The notes below the pieces were generated by a model, which worked only from the letters and a program-made list of their open reading frames with translations, ran no database searches and had not been told where the DNA came from. A stretch of 21,385 nucleotides of DNA, taken from a virus. Of this stretch, positions 7,922 through 18,141 are shown in pieces. Each line of letters starts with the position of its first letter. Position 1 is the stretch's first letter. The DNA is taken from positions 1-21,385 of IMG/VR virus record IMGVR_UViG_3300025132_000370; one strand, given 5' to 3'. The translations under genes were made by a program, and so were the position numbers.

Positions 7922-8851
7922 ATGGCAATAGCAAGAGACGCGGCGCAAGCATATTATGCAACTGGTGGAGATCACGGTAGTTATAGGTATATTCCGCTAA
8001 ATGAAATAATAGACTCGTTTGCAGCAACATATGTTGGTAAAGGAAAAATATGTGAAAATGTCATTTTTCCTGATATTACTTTCCATGCAATCAGAGCTTT
8101 GCAAGAGCTAAGTTACGATACACTTAGATGCACGAAAGATTGGGAGGTTGTTGTACCGTCAACGTTGGTTTTAGTTATGCCGCTTGATTATGTCAACTAC
8201 GTTAAGTTGTCTTGGAGCGATGCCGATGGTATAGAAAGAATTATATATCCTACAAGCAAAACATCTAACCCTAATAACGTAGCTACAGTTGATGATCCAT
8301 TAGTTCAAGACTGGGGTGGTTGGGATACTGATGGTACTAATACAGATTTGGTTGATTCTGAATCATCAGACACGTGGGCTAACTATCAAGCTCAAACAGT
8401 TACCGATCTTGGCTCTGTCAACGCAGACGATATGGATGACGAGTACGGTGAATTAGTAGGTGGTAGGTATGGTATAGATCCACAACACGCGCAGGCTAAC
8501 GGAAGTTTCTTTATAGACGAAAGTGCGGGTAGATTTCACTTTAGCTCTAACATTGCTGGTAAAACTGTAATACTAAAATACATAAGCGATGGTTTAGCTG
8601 CGACAAGTAACACGGATCAATCAATAAGTCTAGCAAACAGTATGGTTCCAAAGTTAGCAGAAGAAGCAATATATAAGCATATTCTATATGGATTGTTGTC
8701 AGCTAGAAGCGACTCAGATCCAGGTATGCTTGCTCTTATTAAGAAAGAAAGATTTGCAGAAACTAGAAAAGCTAAACTTAGACTTTCTAATCTCAAGATA
8801 GAAGAGCTAACGCAGATACTTAGAGGACAATCTAAAATAATTAAACACTAG
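7922..8851 (+). CDS. Putative tail-tubular/ring adaptor protein
   Basis: The protein has 309 residues. After a short N-terminal arm there is a helical block, FHAIRALQELSYDTLR (about residues 57-72), then a beta segment with VVPSTLVLVMPLDYVNYVKL (about 82-101). This combination is what I associate with the adaptor or tail-tubular proteins that seal portals of short-tailed phages. Residues 110-190 are Asp, Ser and Thr-rich and probably a loop or surface insert. The C-terminus is helical (MVPKLAEEAIYKHILYGLLS and a Lys/Arg-rich end). It ends with TAG three bases before the start of the giant downstream gene and in the same frame. It could be the ring that contacts the muzzle protein. The fold is not proved by the sequence alone. 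Confidence 0.68.
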   Translation: MAIARDAAQAYYATGGDHGSYRYIPLNEIIDSFAATYVGKGKICENVIFPDITFHAIRALQELSYDTLRCTKDWEVVVPSTLVLVMPLDYVNYVKLSWSDADGIERIIYPTSKTSNPNNVATVDDPLVQDWGGWDTDGTNTDLVDSESSDTWANYQAQTVTDLGSVNADDMDDEYGELVGGRYGIDPQHAQANGSFFIDESAGRFHFSSNIAGKTVILKYISDGLAATSNTDQSISLANSMVPKLAEEAIYKHILYGLLSARSDSDPGMLALIKKERFAETRKAKLRLSNLKIEELTQILRGQSKIIKH

Positions 8852-8854
8852 AGA

Positions 8855-11800
8855 ATGCCAGAGTTGAAGAAAATGTTCTCAGCCGCTAGAATGAACAAGG
8901 ATCTCGATGAGAGACTTGTTCCCCAAGGCGAGTATAGAGACGCGACTAATATAGAAATATCTACTTCAGAAGGTTCTAATAGCGGGGTAGTTCAGACATT
9001 AAAAGGTAATGTTAGAAAAGCATCGATGGCTAACTTTCCAGGTGCAGATACTGGTGTTTATGATTTAGGCGTAAATTACCAAGGTACATGTGTGGGTTCT
9101 ATAGCCGCTCATGAAAAAGATAAAATATACTACTTTGTTCATAGTTCCTTAAATACTGTTACCGAGGCTGAGTTAACTCATGGTAAAGATTATATCTTAG
9201 AATTTGACACTATTACTGAAACTAATAAGTACGTTTTTGTAGATATATTTAGAGTAAATACGACTACTACTAGCACAGCAGTAACGGATAGCACTACGTT
9301 TCATATAGAACTTGGTAGTGGTACTAGCACAAATCAAACAGGTATACGAATTGGTATGAATTTAATCTACGGCTCTACGTATGATTTAACAAATACCATC
9401 GTTGAAGTTACGGATATATCTTATGATACGACTGTAAATAAGTGGAAAATAACAGTGGACACGGCTGTAACCATACCTGCTTCTACTAGCATACGCTTTA
9501 CAGCAGATAAAGTTTTAGAGTTTAATAGAAATAATTTAATAACCGCTATAAATATACTCGAAGATTTTATCTTCTGGACTGATAATATTAACGAACCCAA
9601 AAAGATACATATCAAACGATCTATGTTTGGCACTGGTGGTTCAGAGGCTTTGGGTGATATTTTTAATGGAAACAACGCTTATTTCCACACTCGCCTTGTT
9701 ATAGATAATACTGGAGTAGGTGATAACTACCATGTAGTTACTAACGCCGCGGGAACACAACCTGTTTTCACAGATATACATAACGTAACAGTTATTAAGA
9801 AAGCTCCGGTCACTCAACTAGAGCTAGATATGTATAGGACCTCTTCTAGTAGGGTAAATACGATAACAGGTATTGAGAACCCCGTATCAGCTTTAGCGAC
9901 AACATATGTTGAGGGTGAAACATGGAATAGCGCGTTACATGTTGCGGGTAATCCAGTTGAAGTAGGAACAGAGGTGGATGTAGATTTTCTTGAACCTGTA
10001 GATTTTAGATTAGGTGATGTCTTAATATTTGCTCTTGAAAGTAGTTTTTTAGATGAAGATAATTTCGAGGAATCAGTACAAGATGTTAGAGCTGTAGTTA
10101 CAGACGTGCCGGGTGATAATGACAATCCTAACATATTGTATCAAAGTGGTTTTAAAGTCGAAGTTTTATCTATACAAGAAGACGTTGCTAATGACTGGGG
10201 CGTAGAAGGTAATCCATGGAAAGTTAGACTTGAAGATAAAGATCCTTTATTTAACTTTAAGTTTCCAAGATTTTCTTATAGATATAAATATATAGATGGC
10301 GAATACTCTACATTTGCACCATGGTCTGAAATAGCTTTTTTACCAGGAAATTTTGATTATCAACCTAAAAGAGGTCACAACCTGGGTATGAAAAATCAAA
10401 TGAGGGGATTGAAGATTAAAAATTATCATCCATCAGAAAATACTTTTCCTCAAGATGTTGTAGAAATAGATATACTATATAAAGAAACAAACAACACCCG
10501 TGTTTACACTGTAAAAACTTTCAAAAAGTCTGATGGTTATCCTTTGTGGCCAGATACAAATAACTATCCTGATTCACGAGGAGAGTTTGATTTAACCACG
10601 GATATGATTCACGCCGTAGTTCCATCTAATCAATTGTTAAGGCCTTGGGATAATGTTCCAAGAAAAGCACTTTGCCAAGAGATTACCGCTAACAGATTAG
10701 TATACGCTAATTACTTACAGGGATATGATATAGCTAAAGAACCAATTATAAATACTAGCTTCATTCATGAGGATATAAATGACGATGGTAATACATACCC
10801 TTTGCCTTCTGTTAAAACCATGCGTGATTATCAGATAGGGGTTGTTTTTAGTGATAGGTTTGGGCGAGAAACACCTGTGCTAACAAACAAAGACTCATCT
10901 ATAAGATTAGATAAAAAGCATTCTAAGCATAGAAATAGAATAAAAGTAAGCTTAGATTCTAGTTCAGAAATACCTAGCTGGGCTGAATATTACTCTTTCT
11001 ATATAAAAGAAACTTCTGTAGAGTACTACACGTTATCTATGGATAGATGGTATAATGCATCTGACGGAAATATATGGTTGTCATTTCCCTCTTCAGAAAG
11101 AAATAAAATGAAGGAAGAGGATTTTTTAATCCTCAAGAAAGCTCATGGATCTGATCAGATTGTTAGTGAAAAAGCAAAGTATAAAATACTATCTATATCA
11201 AACGAGGCGCCAGACTTCATTAAAACAAGGAAGTTAACCCTAAGTAAAGTTACTAGCCAAGATGACATTGGAACTAGCGGAACTGGATTTCCTTTAGTAG
11301 GATTTAAATCAGTTAATATTAAGTCAAGTACTTTTACAGAAGAATTCGGAGACTCATTCGTGTCTGATCGTGATTATGAAAAACTATTTATAAGAGTTTG
11401 GGCTGGCAATGAGGCTTCGCTGCCGTATGAAATAACTAATATTGCTGATGCTGGCGACTTCTATACGTTGAATTTACTACATTCATTTGGTGAAGACGTA
11501 AGCATTACGTCCACTGATAACACTTATGAATCTAGAGTTGACGATATAGCTATAGAACTTTTAGATTATAAAGTACAAAACTTACCTGAATTTGATGGTA
11601 GATTTTTTGTTAAGATATACAAAGACGACGTACTAGAAAATTATGTTGCTAACGATCAAAGTACTGATTGGTATATAAAACAATCTTGGCAACTAGGTTA
11701 TATAAATAACAACGGTTACGTCAACGCTGGTACAAGGACGGGTGATACTAATTACGCTGGCGGTTTTGGAGGAGCTGTACCTGTGTATCCAGTATATCCA

Positions 11801-14800
11801 TACAATAAAGCTGAGTTAGATTGGAATTCAGTAAATAGTGAAAACGAAGGAAATCCCAACGAGTGGTTTAAACACTATTCTTCTTGGAACTACACCTACG
11901 GAAGATTTCACCCTACAGAGCATAATTGGTATGAGTTGTCGCAAGACGCTAATGAAGCTTTTACTGGAGCTACGTCACAAGAGTCTACGTATAGTAATGG
12001 CGGGCGTTATAAGTTCTTAACTGGTGTAAATAACAATACTTTAGGTGCCGTAAAAGAGAACATGGAGACATGCACGGTAAGAGCTATCAATGGTTGGGGA
12101 AAGTGGGATAATGGCCCCGACTTTATGAAGGCTAAGCATTTTTGGTGGTCTATACGTAGAAATAAGGTTTTTTGGATCGACGCTTGCACCGCTGCTGTTT
12201 ATGGCGGTAGGGGTAATGCTGGTAATAACTTTAGACCAGGTACTAAATACACGGCTTATAAATACTTAAATGGAGATCCAAGCGACACAGAGCATAATTA
12301 CCTTGGTATCACTGAAGCGGATGCTGATGGATTCCAACACTTAGGAACCTATGGACAAAATTTCTGGTTTAACAAAGATGAACTTGGCGCAACCCCATAT
12401 CTAGCTGGCGGTCAGTCGACTTTTCACCATTATGGTGTCACTGAGACTGCTGGATCTAGTGTGTCAGGAGGGTGGCATTGGACTAACGTTCTATTCCACG
12501 ACTATACTATAGACGAAGACGGTGTATTACAATCTGGTGAATACCACCATGGAGGTAACTCGGCGCCAAGTAGAGGAATATGGACAGACGGTACCAACTG
12601 TTTTATGGATATCTCATGGTCAAGCTTTAACAATCGCTCCAACGAATGGCACGTAGATTCCGATCAAAAAGGAATAGCATCCAATGTTCACGACGACGCG
12701 TTCGATCAGTGCCCACAAGGTAATCAAAACGTGAACTGTTCCCATGATATGCCAGCGTGGGAGGCTTGGGAATTTATAAAAGAGTTTGTCACACCTGGAA
12801 CTAAGTTTAGATTTAGGCGCTGTCCTGATCAACAAGTATACACAGTTAAAGATTTTGGCAGTGGTAGTAGCAACGTACCGCATGTTGGGAAATATAGCAC
12901 GTGGAGTTTCCATGGCTCAATTGACGATCTATTAGAAAAAGCCCAATACGGTGTATATGGTATAAGAAATGTTATTTCAGGAGGAAATATCATGGATAGC
13001 CAGGGGAAAATGAGTCGTCAGTACTTTACAAATTGGAATAATAGACAAAGATGGACGGTGAGAGTAGAGCCGTTTATAGGTGGCCCAGAAACAGAAAGTG
13101 GGTATAATCCAATACACGGTACTGATCCCAACTTAGTAACAGACTTTGATGACCCTAGATTTAGAAGAGCTCTACAGCACGATGGTTTTGATAACAAATC
13201 TGGTTATGACGCTATAGAGATATTAACACCGTTTAACACGGGTGAATCATCATACTCTGATAATCCTGCTATATGGGAGACAGAACCTAGAGAAGCCGCT
13301 GAAGTAGATATATACTATCAAGCTTCACATTTAATACCTATTAATATAAACTCTAAAAATATTGAAGAGTTTATACCTATAGGATCTAAGTTTAAGATTA
13401 GTGGTTATCTTCCTTTGCAACAAGGTGGCGCTACACCAGCAACGACTACTCACACGGTAACTGGTTTAGATGGTAATGTAGTCACGTTTACACCTGGCAT
13501 AAGTACATACGGCGCAGTCTCAGTTGATGGTGAAGTAAGTGTACCTGGTTTAGGAATTAATTCTTCTGTTGAATTTGAAACTCACGGAAATACTACTTCA
13601 ATACAAACCGCGACTAGCGCCTCTGGAATAGGTACTACTAGCATGACTATTAACACGGATTCGTGGAGAGCAAGGCATAAACTTGGATGGAGTAATTGCT
13701 GGAGTTTTGGTAACGGAGTTGAATCTGATAGAATTAGAGATGATTTCAACGCACCGCAATTAGATAACGGTGTAAAAGCATCTGCTACGCTAGCTAATAA
13801 GAGTATAAGAGAGGAGCATAGGAAGTACGGTTTGATATGGTCAGGCTTATATAATTCTAACTCTGGTATTAACGATACTAATCAGTTTATAATGGCTGAG
13901 AAGATAACTAAAGAAGTTAATCCATCTCACGGTAGTATACAGGCTATAAAAGCTAGAGATACTCAAATACACTTGTTCTGTGAAGATAAAGTTCTTAGGG
14001 CTGTAACTAATAAAGACGCGTTATATAATGCCGACGGTAAGCCTCAGTTAATATCTAGTAACGCTGTTATTGGAGATGTTCGAGGTTATCAAGGTGATTT
14101 TGGCATATCTAAAAATCCAGAATCTTTAGCGGTTACGCCTTATAACATGTATTTTACAGACGTAATGAGAGGTAAGGTGTTAGCGTTATCTACAGAGGGT
14201 GTTAGACCTATATCTGACAACGGTATGAAAGACTACTTTGCTGATACAATGAACTCGTACATTGATCAAGCTATAGGTACGTATGACGAAAGGAAAAATG
14301 AATATAATATTTCTCTAAACAAGAAATATAGTCATGATCAAAAACTACCTACGGAACAGATCACTGTTTCATATAGTGAAAAATCTAAGGGATGGACTAG
14401 TTTTAAAACATTCTATAAGACATACGACACGTCGCCCGCTGAAGTCCAAGGTTTAGAAAATGGCGTTAGTTTAAACAACAATTACTACACGTTCTTTGAC
14501 GGTCACATATGGAGGCATCACGACAACGAAACTAGGAACAACTTTTATAACACGCAGTTTACGTCTGATGTAACGGTTTTATTTAACGATCAACCAGAAG
14601 CTGTTAAGAGTTTTAATACAATAAACTACGAAGGATCTCAAGCTAAAATAACTAACTGGGATGATGCTGGTTTTGGTAGTTCATCTGGCGCTACTGATGG
14701 AATAGGTTTTTACAATAACGATTTGGCTACTGGTAGCGGAGCTACCGTAGGCACTACAATTGTTAATAACGTTAGCGATAGAGAATATTATAATATACCT

Positions 14801-15064
14801 GACACTGTTAAAGGTTGGTATGTAGATAATATTGCTACTAACTTACAAGAGTGTGAAACTCTAGAGTTTAAAGACAAAGAAGGCAAGTGGTTTGCTTACC
14901 CAACAGGTGCATCAACAAATATAAATAATCTTGACGAAAAAGAATTTTCTGTTCAAGGTTTAGGTATAGCAACGATGGATCACGACACTGATACGTATGG
15001 TGATACTATAACAATAACTACTAACGATAGCGCTACTAGTTCTAGTGGTGCAAATTGGGATTAA
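8855..15064 (+). CDS. Giant tail stabilisation/muzzle-type protein
   Basis: This 2069-residue protein very likely forms the short-tail tube end. Its N-terminus (RMNKDLDERLVPQGEYRDA, then STSEGSNSG) is the signature I know from P22 gp10-like and crAss-like muzzle or stabilisation proteins. Further conserved blocks are FSYRYKYIDGEYSTFAPWSE with DVVEIDILYKE, IWETEPREAAEVDIYYQAS (about residue 1475), GNGVESDRIRDDFNAPQLDN, and GISKNPESLAVTPYNMYFTD, the last two in a C-terminal part compatible with beta-propeller structure. Residues about 989-1369 are exceptional: 18 Trp, 17 His and 6 Cys, and the underlying DNA is richer in G+C (about 45% over 12421-12780, against 22-32% in lines I counted elsewhere in the gene). 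The family is usually large, but this protein is at the long end. Function is from family and position. Confidence 0.78.
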   Translation: MPELKKMFSAARMNKDLDERLVPQGEYRDATNIEISTSEGSNSGVVQTLKGNVRKASMANFPGADTGVYDLGVNYQGTCVGSIAAHEKDKIYYFVHSSLNTVTEAELTHGKDYILEFDTITETNKYVFVDIFRVNTTTTSTAVTDSTTFHIELGSGTSTNQTGIRIGMNLIYGSTYDLTNTIVEVTDISYDTTVNKWKITVDTAVTIPASTSIRFTADKVLEFNRNNLITAINILEDFIFWTDNINEPKKIHIKRSMFGTGGSEALGDIFNGNNAYFHTRLVIDNTGVGDNYHVVTNAAGTQPVFTDIHNVTVIKKAPVTQLELDMYRTSSSRVNTITGIENPVSALATTYVEGETWNSALHVAGNPVEVGTEVDVDFLEPVDFRLGDVLIFALESSFLDEDNFEESVQDVRAVVTDVPGDNDNPNILYQSGFKVEVLSIQEDVANDWGVEGNPWKVRLEDKDPLFNFKFPRFSYRYKYIDGEYSTFAPWSEIAFLPGNFDYQPKRGHNLGMKNQMRGLKIKNYHPSENTFPQDVVEIDILYKETNNTRVYTVKTFKKSDGYPLWPDTNNYPDSRGEFDLTTDMIHAVVPSNQLLRPWDNVPRKALCQEITANRLVYANYLQGYDIAKEPIINTSFIHEDINDDGNTYPLPSVKTMRDYQIGVVFSDRFGRETPVLTNKDSSIRLDKKHSKHRNRIKVSLDSSSEIPSWAEYYSFYIKETSVEYYTLSMDRWYNASDGNIWLSFPSSERNKMKEEDFLILKKAHGSDQIVSEKAKYKILSISNEAPDFIKTRKLTLSKVTSQDDIGTSGTGFPLVGFKSVNIKSSTFTEEFGDSFVSDRDYEKLFIRVWAGNEASLPYEITNIADAGDFYTLNLLHSFGEDVSITSTDNTYESRVDDIAIELLDYKVQNLPEFDGRFFVKIYKDDVLENYVANDQSTDWYIKQSWQLGYINNNGYVNAGTRTGDTNYAGGFGGAVPVYPVYPYNKAELDWNSVNSENEGNPNEWFKHYSSWNYTYGRFHPTEHNWYELSQDANEAFTGATSQESTYSNGGRYKFLTGVNNNTLGAVKENMETCTVRAINGWGKWDNGPDFMKAKHFWWSIRRNKVFWIDACTAAVYGGRGNAGNNFRPGTKYTAYKYLNGDPSDTEHNYLGITEADADGFQHLGTYGQNFWFNKDELGATPYLAGGQSTFHHYGVTETAGSSVSGGWHWTNVLFHDYTIDEDGVLQSGEYHHGGNSAPSRGIWTDGTNCFMDISWSSFNNRSNEWHVDSDQKGIASNVHDDAFDQCPQGNQNVNCSHDMPAWEAWEFIKEFVTPGTKFRFRRCPDQQVYTVKDFGSGSSNVPHVGKYSTWSFHGSIDDLLEKAQYGVYGIRNVISGGNIMDSQGKMSRQYFTNWNNRQRWTVRVEPFIGGPETESGYNPIHGTDPNLVTDFDDPRFRRALQHDGFDNKSGYDAIEILTPFNTGESSYSDNPAIWETEPREAAEVDIYYQASHLIPININSKNIEEFIPIGSKFKISGYLPLQQGGATPATTTHTVTGLDGNVVTFTPGISTYGAVSVDGEVSVPGLGINSSVEFETHGNTTSIQTATSASGIGTTSMTINTDSWRARHKLGWSNCWSFGNGVESDRIRDDFNAPQLDNGVKASATLANKSIREEHRKYGLIWSGLYNSNSGINDTNQFIMAEKITKEVNPSHGSIQAIKARDTQIHLFCEDKVLRAVTNKDALYNADGKPQLISSNAVIGDVRGYQGDFGISKNPESLAVTPYNMYFTDVMRGKVLALSTEGVRPISDNGMKDYFADTMNSYIDQAIGTYDERKNEYNISLNKKYSHDQKLPTEQITVSYSEKSKGWTSFKTFYKTYDTSPAEVQGLENGVSLNNNYYTFFDGHIWRHHDNETRNNFYNTQFTSDVTVLFNDQPEAVKSFNTINYEGSQAKITNWDDAGFGSSSGATDGIGFYNNDLATGSGATVGTTIVNNVSDREYYNIPDTVKGWYVDNIATNLQECETLEFKDKEGKWFAYPTGASTNINNLDEKEFSVQGLGIATMDHDTDTYGDTITITTNDSATSSSGANWD

Positions 15065-15067
15065 CAC

Positions 15068-17749
15068 ATGGCAGTATATTACACAATAGCAGGCACAAAA
15101 ACTATTCAGGTTGGAGACAACTTAACTGGTACGCATACAAATATAACTATTACACCTATAGATCCTGACACTGACGTACATAGCGGATATTATCTACAGG
15201 CTAGTAATTTTAAAGTCGGCGGTGGTACAGAAACAAATGGAAGTGGAGTAGCTACTTCGGGCACCAACATATATGAACCTACAGATGGGTCTTGGAATGC
15301 TGACACTGGTGTATCTAAAGTTACATTTACAAATAATAGTAACACGCCTGGAGATATAAACAATACAGTTAACGTAAAGGTTGATTTTGGATCAGTAACC
15401 CCAAGCGCAACAGGTAGTATAAATATAGACATTGACGAAAAAACAGATAACCCTATTGAATTAGCGCCTAGCAGAAAAGTTTGTTTTCAAGTTTGGTTAC
15501 CATATGATGCTAACGTAACATACGAGTTTTATCAACCATCTATTAATACACATGATTGGACAGTAGCGGCTAATCCTTACTTAGGCGTAACTAGAACACA
15601 AACTGATGATGGTACTACCGACGGTTGGATAAAATATAAGTTTGAAGGAACTATAAATAGTTATGTTGAAAGTCAAGTATATAAATTGATCAGAGTTGGT
15701 GTATTAAGAGCTAACTTAGGTTTAGCTATAGATACCCTGCCAACTGTTTCAGACGGTGTTACAGAGCCTGATTTTAGCACTCATGATTTTTATATTACCA
15801 ACGATAACGTGTCTTGGGCGGGTACGCCTCCTCAATATGTAAGCGCATATAATCACGAATTATTTCAAATTACTAACGCAAATAATCAAGCGTATATAGT
15901 AGGTGCAACACTATCGTATAATCCTTTAGACATAGATGGATTTTCAGAATTAGAAGATGGAGATTTTTGTGGATTAGGCCATACCTTTAAACTATCACAT
16001 AGAGTTTTTCAACCAGTTGATCCAGTTGACGCAGGTGATGAAATAACTAACGTAACCTTTCCGCCTACATTACCAAACACATCTAGCCACGAGACTATAA
16101 TAGTAAAAGGTACTGCTGGTGCTAAGTACTCATTAAATCTTCAGAAAATGGAAAGTACAACTAGTACAAAAGTTACCAATACAAGCGGTTATTATAGTTT
16201 TTCTGGAGGATTACGAGGATTTAAAGACGTGATATCTCGCGCTAAAAGCAATGAGTTTACTATAGATAGTTCTGGTAGAAAACATCATAATTTTATTTTA
16301 CCTAAAGCTACTAGCGATGAAAGGTATGAAGTGTTTGTAACTCCAATGGGAACGACAACAGCTAGAAGTGGCGTACCTACAAAAGCCGGAGAAGGTACTA
16401 TTTTAAGGGACGGTATAACAACTATTACTATTCAAGCTGAAGCAGACACTGAAGCAAACTGGCAATTTTCTACTACGGCCGCTAATGAATCTGGCGTTAC
16501 ACCGGTTAGAACAACGTCTTTTTCTCGTAGGAAAACTGCAAAATCCCATAGCAATCACTTCAGTGTATCTGCTAGAGCAGCGTCAGCCGTATCATCTTCA
16601 ACTAAACTAGTATTAGATAGAGAATACAGTAACATACGGCCTGGCATGTATGTTATAATACCTATGGCTGGCGATGGTGTGCCGTATAATACTAAAGTAA
16701 GTGCTGTAAGAAATAGAACCGTAATACTTAATGCTAATTGTACTATAGCTCAAAACGCTGATGTTTTATTCGAAAGTAACACTAGCGCAATATTTCCTTT
16801 TAATCTAACTATACCAGCTGGTTATACTTACGGCGCAGAACTTATAGCTTCTGACGCAACTAATAATAGAACGTTTGACGCGGGTGTTGGTAGCTGGGAT
16901 GAACTTGATGACACTGGTAGTGATGTTGCTGTTGCTAGATCTAGTGGGTCAAAATTGCAGGTAACCACTACAACTGATAGTGAAATAGAAGGAGCTCAAC
17001 TACCAATCATTCACGTTGGAGACGGTAGCACAACGTCTATCGTTGTTGGTAAAGCATATCGAGTTGCTATGAAATTAGCTTTAACTAGTGGGGCAACAAC
17101 TATGGCCACGAGATTCGCTATAGGCGGAACTGCTAGTGACGCGTTTACTATCACGACTTCAGAAACAACTGTTGAACAAATTATAGTTGCAGCTAATAAT
17201 ACTGATGCTTTAAAAGTATATAATACTTCTTCTACAAACTGTGTGTTCACGGTAGATGATGTCACGGTAACAGAAGTGACTTATAAAAACTTGACAGCCA
17301 CGAATACAGATCCATCTACTTCTTTAGGTGGTACTTCTCAAGGTTTAACAGCTGTAGTTGATGGAGATACTACTAATAGTGCCAATGTCACGGTTGTTTC
17401 ACCTGGTCAACGAAAAGTTCAAGTAGGTATGATAGTTAGAAGTAAAGAAATTGCTGAGCATACAGGCGTAAAGGGTGTTAATACTTCTACTAGAGTAATA
17501 ACTATGAATGATCCGCAGTCTCTAACTAGCGGTACTACCTTAACGTTTAATACTGATCCAGATTCAACTACGCCTATTACAACTGATGGTGTTACTTTAA
17601 TACATGCTCACGCGGCGATATCAGAAACTGGTAGCGTATCGAATCAAGAGGTTGCACAAGTATACGGATATCTCAGAGTAAATCGACCAACTAACACAGT
17701 TACACTACCTTTCTATCTAGACAGCATATTGACATCTGCTTCATTCTAA
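15068..17749 (+). CDS. Beta-rich tail fibre/spike-like protein with CBM-like module
   Basis: The protein has 893 residues, is rich in Thr, Ser, Val and Asn, and has almost no long helix, as in fibres, spikes or capsid decorations built from beta domains. Residues about 599-737 look like a jelly-roll carbohydrate-binding module of the CBM4/9 kind: an opening FDAGVGSWDE, a central GKAYRVAMKL strand pair, and the closing FTVDDVTVTEV. It is flanked by two related beta modules with the pattern GMxV followed by a Thr-Val turn and VI(L/T): one at about residues 515-560 (NIRPGMYVIIP), one at about 780-830 (VQVGMIVRSKE). The N-terminal 130 residues may be another Ig-like unit. The gene starts three bases after the muzzle stop, in the same frame. 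Surface binding of host glycans is inferred. A head fibre is an alternative. Confidence 0.6.
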   Translation: MAVYYTIAGTKTIQVGDNLTGTHTNITITPIDPDTDVHSGYYLQASNFKVGGGTETNGSGVATSGTNIYEPTDGSWNADTGVSKVTFTNNSNTPGDINNTVNVKVDFGSVTPSATGSINIDIDEKTDNPIELAPSRKVCFQVWLPYDANVTYEFYQPSINTHDWTVAANPYLGVTRTQTDDGTTDGWIKYKFEGTINSYVESQVYKLIRVGVLRANLGLAIDTLPTVSDGVTEPDFSTHDFYITNDNVSWAGTPPQYVSAYNHELFQITNANNQAYIVGATLSYNPLDIDGFSELEDGDFCGLGHTFKLSHRVFQPVDPVDAGDEITNVTFPPTLPNTSSHETIIVKGTAGAKYSLNLQKMESTTSTKVTNTSGYYSFSGGLRGFKDVISRAKSNEFTIDSSGRKHHNFILPKATSDERYEVFVTPMGTTTARSGVPTKAGEGTILRDGITTITIQAEADTEANWQFSTTAANESGVTPVRTTSFSRRKTAKSHSNHFSVSARAASAVSSSTKLVLDREYSNIRPGMYVIIPMAGDGVPYNTKVSAVRNRTVILNANCTIAQNADVLFESNTSAIFPFNLTIPAGYTYGAELIASDATNNRTFDAGVGSWDELDDTGSDVAVARSSGSKLQVTTTTDSEIEGAQLPIIHVGDGSTTSIVVGKAYRVAMKLALTSGATTMATRFAIGGTASDAFTITTSETTVEQIIVAANNTDALKVYNTSSTNCVFTVDDVTVTEVTYKNLTATNTDPSTSLGGTSQGLTAVVDGDTTNSANVTVVSPGQRKVQVGMIVRSKEIAEHTGVKGVNTSTRVITMNDPQSLTSGTTLTFNTDPDSTTPITTDGVTLIHAHAAISETGSVSNQEVAQVYGYLRVNRPTNTVTLPFYLDSILTSASF

Positions 17750-17760
17750 AATAAAATAAC

Positions 17761-18141
17761 ATGCCAATAGTAACATTAGAATTTACACAACCGTTAAATG
17801 CTTCATGCGAAGTAGGTGATACTGCTTATTACGTTAATACTAGTACTTCAGAAAAAGCTGGGCACGAAAACGACGGTTTTACTATTAATAGCACTGATCC
17901 TGTAGAAATAGGCACTATTGTCGAAATAGCTGACAGGCACGCTACACCAACCGTTAAAGTGTATAGCACTATAGCTGGGTGGAGTAGCACGCAAAGTAGA
18001 TTTATATTCTTTTCAAAAGATAATAAAGCAAATTTAAGCTCACCGTTAGGATATTATGCCAGTGTTAAACTAGTAAATGATTCTACAACAGAGGCTGAGC
18101 TACACGCCGTAGGCATGGATATATTCGCTAGTAGCGTATAG
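17761..18141 (+). CDS. Small conserved structural protein
   Basis: The protein has 126 residues and no predicted membrane segment. It begins MPIVTLEFTQPLNASCEVGD, followed by TAYYVN, and ends with a region reading FIFFSKDNKANLSSPLGYYA, then a Val/Asn-rich strand and AELHAVGMDIFASSV. I associate this pattern (beta N-terminus, FSKDN and GYYA motifs, VG-x-x-(I/V)F end) with small virion proteins found after tail genes in many marine phages. Its role is not known to me. Short length and beta composition would fit a fibre tip, a decoration or a chaperone for the preceding fibre-like protein, from which it is separated by only 11 bases. Confidence 0.62.
   Translation: MPIVTLEFTQPLNASCEVGDTAYYVNTSTSEKAGHENDGFTINSTDPVEIGTIVEIADRHATPTVKVYSTIAGWSSTQSRFIFFSKDNKANLSSPLGYYASVKLVNDSTTEAELHAVGMDIFASSV

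Noticed and set aside
9421-10134. Antisense frames of 84 and 106 residues inside the muzzle gene
   Set aside because: Both are fully inside a conserved + strand frame, with low-complexity Ser/Thr/Leu composition expected from the reverse of a beta-rich protein.
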